NCBI GenBank assembly: GCA_029974635.1
Contig: JARKQY010000023.1
Coordinates: forward strand, 94,300 to 158,299
Origin: Bacillota bacterium
Lineage (GTDB): Bacteria; Bacillota; UBA4882; UBA8346
Direction of reading: 5' to 3'
DNA length: 64,000 nt
This document shows, piece by piece, positions 9,354 to 17,836 of the stretch (position 1 is its first letter; the number at the start of each line of letters is the position of its first letter). The translations under genes were made by a program, and so were the position numbers. The notes under the pieces are model-generated. The model was not told the DNA's origin. It was given only the letters and a program-made list of their open reading frames with translations, and made no database searches.

Positions 9354-10654
9354 AATCGAAGTTTAAAATCCTCCGGATTAGTTTTATATTGATTTTATTA
9401 ACAATAATTGCCTCCTTTCCTTTGGAGGCCGCTTCAAATGGTAGTTTTAACAAAGTTACCCTTAAAAATGGCTTGAAAGTAATCTATAAAATAATGCCGG
9501 GGCAGCCCCGGGTCTCCTTAAATGTAGTTTTTCCAATCGGGATGAGCGGCGAACGCGAGAAAGGCATCGCTCATTTGGCTGAGCACCTGGTTTTTAGAGG
9601 AGGATCGGGTTATACTTTCGATGATATTGCGGAAATAACCATGCGTAATGGCGGGCAGTTCAGCGGGTATACTCATCTTTCCGCCACCACCTACAGTTAT
9701 GTTATTCCCAAAGAGAATGTGATGACTGCGTTGCGGATCTTTAACGGTTCCATTTGGAAAACCGATATCTCCGAGAATTCGGTGGCTTTGGAACGGAAAA
9801 TCGTATTGCATGAACTAGATATGGGGTATTCGGAACGGTATCAGTTTTATCCGATCTTTCGCTATTTTTTGCCTGAGTTTAGTTATAATACGGAGACGAT
9901 TGCCGCAATATCGTCAAAAGAGTTGGAGGAGTTTCTGCGCGCTTATTACCAACCCGAAAACGCCACTTATGTTCTTACGGGTGATTTTGATCCCAAACCT
10001 ATATTGGCGGAACTGGAAACAGTAAGTAACGGTTATGGGGTAAACAGTAATAAAGTGAAAATAACTCCCCAAGACTTTGATTTACCGGAGAAGGATGTGG
10101 TGGAAAGCCGGAACCTTTATCCCTATCAATATCAAATTATGCTGGGATACCAGTTTAGCCAGGTTCCCGAGAAGGATCGGCTGATAATGGAAATGCTGGG
10201 GATGATCTACGGGTATGATTCCAAAATAAATTATGAACAGAATGAATTTGACGTCTATAATGTTTTTTACAGGCGCGTGGAAGAGAAGGTCTTTTTCGGC
10301 ATCTATTATCTGGGACGGAATCATCCTTTTGAGACCGCAAGTTTCGAGCGCTATAAGGCCTCAATGCTTAAATATTTCCGGGAATTCAAAAAGGTTGATC
10401 TGAAACGGGAGATTCAAAATTTGGCTCAACTGGTGGAACTTGAAGAGATTCAGAGTCAGGAAACAGCGGAAGGCGCTGCTCAATACGAAGTTAGTCGTTT
10501 AATCGATCCTGATTTTATCACCGCAGATACTTTAGCAATTATTAAAAAGCTGACCGTGAAGGATTTGGAGCGGGTCATCGACCAATATTTCAACCAACCT
10601 CCCCGGACCTGGATTTTGGTTAAGAACGCCAAATCAGGAGGTAAACAGGAATGA
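9350..10654 (+). CDS. M16-family zinc peptidase, catalytic subunit, exported
   Basis: A 434-residue insulinase-type peptidase with an N-terminal signal segment (about residues 8-28). The inverted zinc motif HLAEH is at residues 75-79, and the third ligand Glu fits E155 in LHELDM, 76 residues further on. GGQFSGYTHLSATTYSYVIP follows the usual pattern. The C-terminal half is the second M16 domain. Paired with the next gene, which has the fold but no zinc motif, it should form the two-subunit clamp seen in bacterial and mitochondrial processing peptidases. Starts at an ATGA overlap with the upstream exported protein. Confidence 0.9.
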   Translation: MKSKFKILRISFILILLTIIASFPLEAASNGSFNKVTLKNGLKVIYKIMPGQPRVSLNVVFPIGMSGEREKGIAHLAEHLVFRGGSGYTFDDIAEITMRNGGQFSGYTHLSATTYSYVIPKENVMTALRIFNGSIWKTDISENSVALERKIVLHELDMGYSERYQFYPIFRYFLPEFSYNTETIAAISSKELEEFLRAYYQPENATYVLTGDFDPKPILAELETVSNGYGVNSNKVKITPQDFDLPEKDVVESRNLYPYQYQIMLGYQFSQVPEKDRLIMEMLGMIYGYDSKINYEQNEFDVYNVFYRRVEEKVFFGIYYLGRNHPFETASFERYKASMLKYFREFKKVDLKREIQNLAQLVELEEIQSQETAEGAAQYEVSRLIDPDFITADTLAIIKKLTVKDLERVIDQYFNQPPRTWILVKNAKSGGKQE

Positions 10655-11949
10655 ATAAAAAATACTGCGGTTTAGCTTTATTGTTCCTTTTAATAACTGC
10701 AACATTATGCGTCCCAGTTCATGCTGCAGACCGTTCGAAGCAGGCGGCCGCATGGATTGACCGGACAACGGTCAGCGGTATGAATATATTATTGCAGAAA
10801 ACCAAATCCAATGTGATTGATGTGGTTTTATTACTAAAGTCCGGAAGCGGACTTGATCCCAGCTCCAAAAAAGGTACCGCTTTAATTATGAATAATATTG
10901 TTTATTTTAAACTTAGGTATTCAAAAACCAAGATCGGTGCGGTTGATGTTGAAACATTCCCGGATTATACATTGATTCGTATGAAGACCACATCCAGCGG
11001 TTTGGAGAAGGCGTTGCACGAGGTGAAGGGGTTATTATCCGAGCCGATTTACAGTTACGATTGGCTTACCGATTTGAAAGGCCTTTATAATACCGATTTA
11101 AAAGGAATATCGCCGTTTTATAGGGCGTACTCCGACTTTACCGCCCAGTTTTATGGTTCGGACCATCCCTACAACGACCGAATGGTTCCGGAAAATCTTT
11201 TAACCATTAGTGGTAAAGATGTTTATCAATGGTATCGCCAGACGTATCAGCCCGGTAATGCGATTTTATCTATTACCGGTAATGTCAGCAAGTCGATAAA
11301 GGATTTGAACAAGTTTTTCGCGGATATGATTACTGAGTCGGTGGATCGCCGGTTGATGATAACACCGGTTTTTCCGGATAAAGACATTCAACTGGATCGT
11401 GAAGAATTAAACGGCCGGACCACTACCGTCAGTATCGGGTTCGCCGCTCCCCGCTTTTCAGATCCGGATTTTCCGGCATTCCGGGTTATTTCATGTTATT
11501 TAGAAGACTACATGCATTATTTCGAAGAATTACGGGTGAAAGAAGGTTTATTTTACGCCGGATTTGTTTTTTATAACTACTTTCAAAAACCTAAGGCACC
11601 TAATTTGGTATTCGTGACGTCAACCAGTCCCGATTCTCTTAAACGGGTTGAAGAAAGGACCCTTGCCATTGTCGCCAAGTTAATCAATGAAGGAATTTCG
11701 CAACGGGAAATCGACCGGGCTGTGGATGCCATGAAGGCGGGCAATGACGTTTTATTGGAATCCGAAAAGAGTAGCGCGGTGAAAAATGCCTTAAGCCAAT
11801 ATTTGCAGACCCAGTTGGTTTATGATGAAAACCTTTTTGCCAAGTTGACCCAGGTAAAAACTGAAGATATCAAGCGGGCTGCCGCCAAATATTTAAAGCA
11901 CTATATCCGGGTGGCGTATATCCCTAGGGAAATGGCTGAGAACTTTTGA
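10651..11949 (+). CDS. M16-family peptidase-like protein, inactive subunit, exported
   Basis: A 432-residue protein with a signal peptide (residues 1-25, cleavage after VHA). It has the M16 fold order (VLLLKSGSGLDPSSKKGTA, YQPGNAILSITGNV, TVSIGFAAPRFSDPDFPAF), but where the HxxEH motif should be it reads GTALIMNNIV, so it cannot bind zinc in the usual way. Inactive M16 subunits pair with an active one to form the substrate chamber. Overlaps the active subunit gene by four bases (ATGA) and has the ribosome site GGAGGT. Confidence 0.88.
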   Translation: MNKKYCGLALLFLLITATLCVPVHAADRSKQAAAWIDRTTVSGMNILLQKTKSNVIDVVLLLKSGSGLDPSSKKGTALIMNNIVYFKLRYSKTKIGAVDVETFPDYTLIRMKTTSSGLEKALHEVKGLLSEPIYSYDWLTDLKGLYNTDLKGISPFYRAYSDFTAQFYGSDHPYNDRMVPENLLTISGKDVYQWYRQTYQPGNAILSITGNVSKSIKDLNKFFADMITESVDRRLMITPVFPDKDIQLDREELNGRTTTVSIGFAAPRFSDPDFPAFRVISCYLEDYMHYFEELRVKEGLFYAGFVFYNYFQKPKAPNLVFVTSTSPDSLKRVEERTLAIVAKLINEGISQREIDRAVDAMKAGNDVLLESEKSSAVKNALSQYLQTQLVYDENLFAKLTQVKTEDIKRAAAKYLKHYIRVAYIPREMAENF

Positions 11950-11977
11950 TCAGGAAGATTAGGGTTCGAAGATTTAT

Positions 11978-12020
11978 AAATGATTTCCAATCCTCTTAAC
12001 CCGGATAATCCCGGCAAAAG
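11978..12020. repeat. Dispersed intergenic repeat, short copy 3
   Basis: The words aatcctcttaacccggat and aatcccggcaaaa follow the aatcct/aatcccg pattern seen at 35-133, 6569, 17705 and 33638. It sits between the M16 unit and the AT-rich island that starts at about 12,040. Confidence 0.4.
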
Positions 12021-12148
12021 TCAGAATAATCGGTATTAAGAACATACTTTATATTGTAAAATTTTTATTAAAATGTAAATTTTGCCAAGGAATTTCCAAG
12101 TAATTACTAGAAATCTAAGGCAAAATTTTTGTTTTTGAGAGGAGACTA

Positions 12149-12766
12149 ATGAAATACTTAATATTTGATTTTGATGGCACAATTGCGGATACACTCAAAG
12201 TAGTTGAAGAGATGGGCCATAATATTTTAAAACGATATGGAATTAAAGTTGACTCTCAAGAAGCGAGAAGAATAGGATTACGCAGGACAATTATCAAATC
12301 AAAATTTCCAAAATGGGAAATCCCATATGCTTTATCAGAGTTACGAAGAGAACTTAATCAAAGAATAGCGGAAGAGGTAAAACTATTTCCTGAAATGAAA
12401 TCGGTATTAAAAGAATTGAAGCAGCGGTATGATTTAGGAATAGTATCTAGTAACTCCGGTGAAAATATTCGGTTGTTTTTATCTCGGAATGGCGTTTTAG
12501 ATCTATTTTCATTCATCCACTCCGATAGTTCCTTATTTGGCAAACATATTGTGCTAAAGCGGTTATGTAAGGCAAATAATATTCAATTCACGAATAGTGT
12601 GTATATTGGAGATGAAGATCGGGATATTCAAGCGGCAAACAAAACCAGGATTCCTGTAATTGCTGTAACATGGGGTTATAATACAAGGGAAAATTTGAAA
12701 AAGGAGAAACCTATTTATATAGTCGATAACGTTAAACAATTATTAGAAATAATACCAATAATATAG
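12149..12766 (+). CDS. HAD-superfamily hydrolase, phosphoglycolate-phosphatase-like
   Basis: A 205-residue phosphatase of the HAD family. Motif I is DFDGTIAD (nucleophile D7, acid D9), motif II lies in GIVSSNSGEN, motif III Lys is in GKHIVLKRL, and motif IV is GDEDRDIQAA. The helical cap is inserted after motif I, as in PGP/beta-phosphoglucomutase-type members. The substrate cannot be told from sequence. Strong ribosome site GAGAGGAG. The gene is AT-rich compared with the M16 genes and opens the 12.0-16.3 kb island; a terminator follows at 12771. Confidence 0.88.
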   Translation: MKYLIFDFDGTIADTLKVVEEMGHNILKRYGIKVDSQEARRIGLRRTIIKSKFPKWEIPYALSELRRELNQRIAEEVKLFPEMKSVLKELKQRYDLGIVSSNSGENIRLFLSRNGVLDLFSFIHSDSSLFGKHIVLKRLCKANNIQFTNSVYIGDEDRDIQAANKTRIPVIAVTWGYNTRENLKKEKPIYIVDNVKQLLEIIPII

Positions 12767-12770
12767 TATG

Positions 12771-12795
12771 GGCGTGATTCAGGTCACGTTTTTGT
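12771..12795 (+). terminator. Short rho-independent terminator
   Basis: The arms CGTGA and TCACG (12773-12777 and 12784-12788) with a six-base loop are followed by GTTTTTG. It lies directly behind the HAD gene. The stem is short, so efficiency is uncertain. Confidence 0.5.
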
Positions 12796-12905
12796 GTTTA
12801 AATGTGACGATTAGACCTGATTACAAATACAAGGGTAGTAGGTATAATTGAGGCAAAAAATAGAATATGAAGTTAAATAAATTATAAGGAAGGACGTATT
12901 GGATA

Positions 12906-13061
12906 ATGATGGGAGTAAAAATCAATTACGAAATCATGGGAGTAAAAGGAATTGAAGAATGCTTTACGTTGGAAGACATGGAGTTAATCTTAATTGAAAT
13001 TAAAGCTTGTGAGAAGCTCACCGGCGAAAAGGCTAAAATAGAATTTGAGCTTTGTGAGTAA
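12906..13061 (+). CDS. Small hypothetical protein, 51 residues
   Basis: An open frame of 51 codons (MMGVKINYEIMGVKG at the start, ending ELCE) with the ribosome site AAGGAAGG about 11 bases upstream. The product is acidic and probably a helix plus strands, with three cysteines. No family is recognised. It lies alone between the HAD gene and a transposase relic in the AT-rich island. Could be chance; the good ribosome site and protein-like composition favour a gene. Confidence 0.4.
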   Translation: MMGVKINYEIMGVKGIEECFTLEDMELILIEIKACEKLTGEKAKIEFELCE

Positions 13062-13178
13062 TATGAATAAAGTTCAGGTTGAATGTTACTTGTTTACGCC
13101 AATCTCAAATGGCAAAAGTTGACGGAATTGCAGATTGTGTCTAGAATAATTCCAAATTATCATCGAGAACCTTGAAAG

Positions 13179-13725
13179 TTACGCAGCTTTTCTTTTAGCT
13201 AAAATAGCCTGGAGAATATTTTTCTGAATATAGCAATTAGCAGATTCCCAGTCTTCCGAGTATTCCATTAAATAACAACAAACAAGCCTTATGTAAGAAT
13301 CCATTGAAGGGAAGATATCCACAACTCTTGAACGTCGCCTTATCTCTTTGTTAAAACGCTCGAGAGTATTGGTCGAGCTAAATTTTCTGGAATCAATCTC
13401 AGGAAACCGATAATACTGGAGCGAATCTTCCAGACCATTTTCAATGGTTTCGACAGCTTTAATAAACCGGTGTTCATATTCTTTAATAATCATATCGACA
13501 TAGTGTTTTGCTGAATCATCGTCGGGCTGTTGCCAAATCTGTGTTTTAGCTTTGCAGCAAAGAATTCTTTCTCCTTGCCAGGAATATGAGCTAAAATGTT
13601 TCTTATAAAATGAACCTTGCATCGTTGCCAACTGCAGCCGATGAATGACTTTTGAATGGCAGCAACCAAACCTTGATGAGCATCGGATACAGCTAACCAT
13701 ATATTTTGAATTCCCCTTGCGAATT
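13179..13725 (-). pseudogene. IS256-family transposase relic (5'-truncated, frameshifted)
   Basis: The minus-strand C-terminal part reads NTLERFNKEIRRRSRVVDIFP and LVCCYLMEYSEDW, the conserved end of IS256/mutator-type transposases including the last catalytic-region Glu. Upstream, the correct protein continues in another frame: SDAHQGLVAAI, then SWQRCKVHFIRNILAHIPGKE, holding the SDAHxGL and WQRCxVHFxRN motifs. A frame break therefore falls near 13,515-13,590. The match stops at about 13,722 and the N-terminal half is absent. No terminal inverted repeats were found. This is a dead remnant showing that the island has hosted mobile DNA. Confidence 0.85.
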
Positions 13726-13789
13726 TTATTATACACTAGCTGTTCAGTTGGTATTTTCTTTTTTACCTTCGACGACCTGTTATGATATA

Positions 13790-13921
13790 ATGACAATCAA
13801 TATTAAAATTATTTTATTGGTCTTTGCAGTTGCCATTTTCCTGAACTTGCGGATTGAACCATGGCAAATGATATCAGGATGTATCGGAATTTACCAGGAG
13901 GCTAAAATAATATGGAGATAA
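13790..13921 (+). CDS. Putative 43-residue membrane peptide upstream of kinase
   Basis: An open frame of 43 codons with one hydrophobic segment (IIILLVFAVAIFL-type, about residues 6-18) followed by a short tail with Cys, Trp and a basic end (AKIIWR). It ends seven bases before the kinase start. No good ribosome site is seen in front of the ATG at 13790, so it may be chance. The frame is open further upstream, to 13706, but that part crosses the transposase relic. Position and type recall small membrane peptides next to sensor kinases, but nothing more supports this. Confidence 0.3.
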   Translation: MTINIKIILLVFAVAIFLNLRIEPWQMISGCIGIYQEAKIIWR

Positions 13922-13928
13922 ATAAGTA

Positions 13929-15287
13929 ATGCTTTTTTTGTTTCTAGCTCTATGTATCATTGCGTTTATTTTAATGTATTGCAATCCCAAAGAAAAGTCA
14001 ATAATCTGGGGTTCGATGATTGCCATTGCCGGCAGTCTTGGGGGAGCGGCGAATGTATTAGAAATGGATGTTTTGCCCCATATAACCAATCATCGCCCAA
14101 TTATCGATGTTTTGCTATTTATCATTGGGCTGTTTTATTCATTGTCGCATTATGTTGAACCGTATGCTTGTTTAATGTTTGGGATTATTTATTCAAATCT
14201 CTTTAGTTTTAACCGCAGATCCTATTATATTTTAAGTTCATTATTATGTATTCCAATTATAATAATGTACGCGATATATCCGTTTTATCCTAAATTTATT
14301 ACATCCTATAAAATTTTATCTTCTTGGGCGGCGCCATATATTTTTCTGGGAAATATAATACTGCTTTATTCTTTCTTAAAAGAACAAAATAAAAGAATAA
14401 AGCAGCAAAGATTATTAGTAATATTATTAGCAGCTCCGCCGACATTGTTTTCAGCATTTGCAAACTATATATATCCAGCATTTGGGATAATTCATGTTTA
14501 TAAAAACAATGTTTTTATGGTAATACTGTTGTTGGTTTTGTTTATAATTTTTGCAACAAAATATGGAGTATTAGGGGTTAAGCTTAAATTTGAAAAACAA
14601 AGTTTCAATGACACAATAAAACTAATATCAACGGGAACCTCAATAATAAACCATACGATTAAGAATGAAGTCCTAAAGATAAGCATCTGTGCAGAAAACA
14701 TAAAAAGTGTTATTGGCGATAATCCAGAGGCCATTGAAGATATTAAAATAATTAATTTATCGACAGATCATATGCTGAAAATGATGGCAAGAATTCAAGA
14801 AAAAACCCAGGAAATTAAAATTTATGACCAAGCTATAAATTTGACAGATGTTGTCGAAAATGCTGTAGTTCTTTCAAAGCCATTATTTGAGACCAAAAAT
14901 ATTTCAGTCGAAAAAAACTACTCGATAGATATTGCAGTAAAAGTCGATAAGTTACATATTCAAAATGTATTATGTAATGTTTTCAATAATGCGGTTGAAG
15001 CAATGAAGGACAATGGGGCACTTAAAATATATTTACGTACAACAGAAAATGAAGTCACCATTTCAATTCAAGATAGCGGAGCTGGAATTTCCAAGGAAAA
15101 TCTGGCGCATGTTTTTGAACCTTTCTTTTCAACGAAAAACCAGCGTTTTAATTATGGCCTGGGCTTATCATATTGCTATAACGTCATGCAAAAACATAAT
15201 GGCGCTATCGAAATACTAAGCGAAGAGAATAAGGGAACTCAAGTAATACTGAGATTTCCATTGGAACGAATGGCCAATTCAGTTTAA
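13929..15287 (+). CDS. Sensor histidine kinase with polytopic membrane N-terminus
   Basis: A 452-residue kinase. The N-terminal 210 residues contain about seven hydrophobic helices and no extracellular domain. The phospho-acceptor region is SIINHTIKNEVLKIS (His about residue 239), of the compact H-x-x-K-N type also seen in the kinase at 44083. The ATP-binding domain has NVFNNAVEAMKDNG (N box), DSGAGIS (G1), FEPFFSTK (F) and NYGLGLSYCYNVMQKHNG (G2). No response regulator gene lies nearby, so it is an orphan here. It is AT-rich like the rest of the island and is followed by a CPBP protease. Confidence 0.9.
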   Translation: MLFLFLALCIIAFILMYCNPKEKSIIWGSMIAIAGSLGGAANVLEMDVLPHITNHRPIIDVLLFIIGLFYSLSHYVEPYACLMFGIIYSNLFSFNRRSYYILSSLLCIPIIIMYAIYPFYPKFITSYKILSSWAAPYIFLGNIILLYSFLKEQNKRIKQQRLLVILLAAPPTLFSAFANYIYPAFGIIHVYKNNVFMVILLLVLFIIFATKYGVLGVKLKFEKQSFNDTIKLISTGTSIINHTIKNEVLKISICAENIKSVIGDNPEAIEDIKIINLSTDHMLKMMARIQEKTQEIKIYDQAINLTDVVENAVVLSKPLFETKNISVEKNYSIDIAVKVDKLHIQNVLCNVFNNAVEAMKDNGALKIYLRTTENEVTISIQDSGAGISKENLAHVFEPFFSTKNQRFNYGLGLSYCYNVMQKHNGAIEILSEENKGTQVILRFPLERMANSV

Positions 15288-15379
15288 GAAGTGACTTATT
15301 ACCAATTTCAAATGAATAAACTAGAAATTTGTAGATGTAGATATAGTATTTTATACGTTAATATGAAGGAGCAAAAGAA

Positions 15380-16321
15380 ATGATAAAATTTTTTGGTGGC
15401 TTTTTGTTAATCTTATTAGCACTATTTCAGTTGCCAAATAATAGTTTTATCGGCTCAAAAATCATAATCATTTTGGATATATTAATCTTAACGGTATTAT
15501 GGTTTATGTTTGCTTATAAAAAATTTATTCTGTTTTTAAGGGAAAAAGCTAAAAATCCATTCATAATAGCCTTGTTCTTCATTTTAACATTAAATTTATT
15601 AGCTTTTTCGGTATTTTTGAAATTTGATTATCATCTTTTATTAAAAAGCTTAATTATTTTTGTTTTACTTTCAGTATCAATATACTTTCTAAAACCCAGA
15701 ATAGGCCAACATCACTGGAAAGATATCATAATATTAATATATTTTCTAGGAGTTTTTCAATCAAAATTGCTATTAATACCTATGATTAAGTATAAAGACA
15801 TACAATTTAACGCGGAATACTTAATACTGGCGTTTGTACTTTTGTGGTTCTATGTTGTATTTAAGGAAATAGACATCGGATTTCATTTTGATATAACGTG
15901 GCAATCTTTTAAATGGGTATTAATTTTTACTCCTGTTATACTTTTTGTAATTATATTAGGGTTAAAACTTGAATTTGTAGTATTTAGCAGCACTCAATTT
16001 TCATGGAATAAACTTTTTCTTTATACCGTATTTATGCTTTATTATGGGGCATTAATAGAGGAATTGTTTTTTAGGGGCCTGATATTTAACTATGTTCGCC
16101 AATTTTTTAATAATAATAATATTTTATTGCCAATATTAATAAGTTCGTTGTTTTTTGGACTTACTCATTTATTCAATTTTCCATATCAAATGGTTATACT
16201 TTCTTTTATTGCAGGTGTTTTTTATTGTTTGACTTATATAAAATCAAATAATTTATTTTGTGCTTCAGTGATTCATACATTAATGAATCTATCATGGAAG
16301 TTATTTTTTGTTTATGGTTAG
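15380..16321 (+). CDS. CPBP (CAAX/Abi-type) intramembrane metalloprotease
   Basis: A 313-residue protein with about eight membrane helices. The family motifs are complete: EELFFRG (EExxxR) near residue 230, FFGLTHLF (FxxxH) near 258, and the last His in ASVIHTLMN near 303. These residues form the active site inside the membrane in glutamate-type CAAX proteases. Family members process prenylated proteins, bacteriocins or membrane anti-sigma factors; the substrate here is unknown. Ribosome site AAGGAG before ATG 15380. Very AT-rich; last gene of the island, 92 bases after the orphan kinase. Confidence 0.9.
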   Translation: MIKFFGGFLLILLALFQLPNNSFIGSKIIIILDILILTVLWFMFAYKKFILFLREKAKNPFIIALFFILTLNLLAFSVFLKFDYHLLLKSLIIFVLLSVSIYFLKPRIGQHHWKDIIILIYFLGVFQSKLLLIPMIKYKDIQFNAEYLILAFVLLWFYVVFKEIDIGFHFDITWQSFKWVLIFTPVILFVIILGLKLEFVVFSSTQFSWNKLFLYTVFMLYYGALIEELFFRGLIFNYVRQFFNNNNILLPILISSLFFGLTHLFNFPYQMVILSFIAGVFYCLTYIKSNNLFCASVIHTLMNLSWKLFFVYG

Positions 16322-16354
16322 GCTGTAATCACAAGAAATTTAAAGGGGAATAGG

Positions 16355-16383
16355 TTGACAAGATTAATTAACCATGTTAAAAT
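16355..16383 (+). promoter_or_regulatory. Sigma-A-type promoter of the marR-dfx unit
   Basis: TTGACA at 16355-16360 and TAAAAT at 16378-16383 with a 17-base spacer. An inverted repeat TTAA-ccatg-TTAA (16368-16380) overlaps the spacer and -10 box, a fitting place for autorepression by the MarR protein encoded next. The operator role is inference. Confidence 0.65.
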
Positions 16384-16413
16384 TTATTCAGGTTTCAAAA
16401 AAGGAGTTAGGTT

Positions 16414-16956
16414 ATGGAGCGGAAGTTAATTACCAGAACCACTAAATTATTTTGCCAGGCGATGTTTTACCGGATAGTATCGCCAACCTTGAATAAACTG
16501 GTAAAAGGAGATTTAACCGAGGTTCAATTATCTTGCCTGCGTTTTGTCAACCTTCATCCCGAACCTTCCGTTGGAGCTGTTGCCGAAGGTTTGTCGTTTA
16601 GTAACGCCGCTTCGGCCAAGTTGATCGACCGGCTGGTGAAGAAAAAGCTCTTGATTCGGGAAGAAGATCAGCAAGACCGGCGGGTTTTGAAGATCAAGCT
16701 GACAGTGGAAGGCCGGGAGCTTTTGACGGAGATTGAAAGCATTGAAGCACAACAGTTTGCAACCATTATGGACCGGATGAAGCATGAGGAGTTGGAGGCT
16801 TTGACAACCGGGCTAACTGCGTTCTTAAAAGCAGCTCTGCAGGATGTAAGCCAGCTTGAGGAAATCTGCCTGCGTTGCGGGCGGGATCACTTGGCCGATT
16901 GTCCTGGCAACCTGCTTTACCGGGAGTTCACCGGGAAAGATAAGGAGAAGGTCTAA
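16414..16956 (+). CDS. MarR-family regulator with Cys-rich C-terminus
   Basis: A 180-residue regulator. The winged HTH is clear: LTEVQLSCLRFV, VGAVAEGLSFSNAASAKLIDRLVKKKLL, then the wing EEDQQDRRVLKIKLT. After the usual C-terminal dimer helix there is an unusual tail, EEICLRCGRDHLADC, with Cys-x2-Cys...Cys and His. Such a tail could bind metal or be oxidised. The gene lies 65 bases before superoxide reductase and has its own good promoter, so control of the oxidative-stress gene by redox or metal state is likely but not shown. Ribosome site AAGGAG. Confidence 0.88.
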   Translation: MERKLITRTTKLFCQAMFYRIVSPTLNKLVKGDLTEVQLSCLRFVNLHPEPSVGAVAEGLSFSNAASAKLIDRLVKKKLLIREEDQQDRRVLKIKLTVEGRELLTEIESIEAQQFATIMDRMKHEELEALTTGLTAFLKAALQDVSQLEEICLRCGRDHLADCPGNLLYREFTGKDKEKV

Positions 16957-17021
16957 TTTTGGGTGTGAATATTAACTATATTAGTAATATATATTGAAAA
17001 AATAAACAGGAGGAAATTTAA

Positions 17022-17396
17022 ATGACGAAGAAATTGGAGATTTATAAGTGTGAGCATTGCGGGAATATTGTTGAAGTAGTTCATGAGGCCGGCGGTCAAT
17101 TGGTTTGTTGCGGTGAGCCGATGAAGCTGCTGGCGGAAAATTCGGTGGATGCGGCCAAAGAAAAACATGTTCCGGTCATTGAGAAAGTAGCGGATGGTTA
17201 TAAAGTCAAAATCGGCAGTGTGCCCCATCCGATGGAAGAGAAGCATTATATTGAATGGATTGAGTTGGTGGCCGACGGGAAGGCCTACCGTCAGTTTTTA
17301 AAACCCGGGGATATTCCGGAGGCTGTTTTTTGTATCGCGGCAACTCAGGTAACCGCCAGGGAATACTGTAATTTGCATGGTTTATGGAAAGCATAA
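17022..17396 (+). CDS. dfx: Desulfoferrodoxin (superoxide reductase)
   Basis: A 124-residue two-iron desulfoferrodoxin. The N-terminal desulforedoxin domain has CEHCG and CCGEPM for the FeS4 centre. Centre II ligands are the His in EKHVPV, the two in [13 protein letters not shown], and CNLHGLW near the end (Cys and His). The enzyme reduces superoxide to peroxide without making oxygen, typical of anaerobes. Length and motif spacing fit the 2Fe type. It stands behind the MarR gene and before a terminator at 17435, so the two form one oxidative-stress unit. Ribosome site AGGAGG. Confidence 0.97.
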   Translation: MTKKLEIYKCEHCGNIVEVVHEAGGQLVCCGEPMKLLAENSVDAAKEKHVPVIEKVADGYKVKIGSVPHPMEEKHYIEWIELVADGKAYRQFLKPGDIPEAVFCIAATQVTAREYCNLHGLWKA

Positions 17397-17434
17397 GCAT
17401 TGCGTGTTTCCAAGGGAATATAATCTTATCTATC

Positions 17435-17475
17435 AAAATAAATGCCGGGAATATTATCCGACATTTATTTTTTTC
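17435..17475 (+). terminator. Rho-independent terminator after dfx
   Basis: Arms 17435-17448 and 17458-17471 pair over 14 bases with one mismatch and run into TTTTTTTC. Closes the marR-dfx unit. Confidence 0.8.
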
Positions 17476-17704
17476 TTTTGGCAGGAGAATACTTATTGGG
17501 AACGAAATCTAATTCGTTTTGAAGCATTCGAGGGAGTCTGTGCGAGTAATCGGTGAATGAGTTTAATCTGGTCAAAGACATTTTGGGAAAGCAGATTAAC
17601 GGGACTAAAGGGATTTTTCATAAATGCAAAGTTAATAACGAAGGTAATAGAATATTTTAATCCAAATAGATTCCGTAATCTGGCCCAAAGATAGGTTTAT
17701 GAAG

Positions 17705-17766
17705 TTAATTAGGCCTAAACAAGGAAACTGGACAGGATTAACTGGGTGAAGGGATTAACGGGATTT
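17705..17766. repeat. Dispersed intergenic repeat, copy 4
   Basis: Contains taattaggcctaaac, ctggacaggattaa and gggattaacgggatttt. The first two blocks match 80-115 in the same order. Around it, 17476-17836 has further fragments of the same words (gattaacgggact near 17596, aatcctgattgaa near 17808) and no gene that I can support. Confidence 0.6.
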
Positions 17767-17836
17767 TAAGAGCAGGGGAATATGATTTGAGCGATTTTTA
17801 ATTCTGCAAATCCTGATTGAATTCATGGAGGCATTG

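Noticed and set aside
13706..13789. Upstream extension of the 43-residue peptide frame
   Set aside because: It runs across the transposase relic on the other strand and has no start signal.
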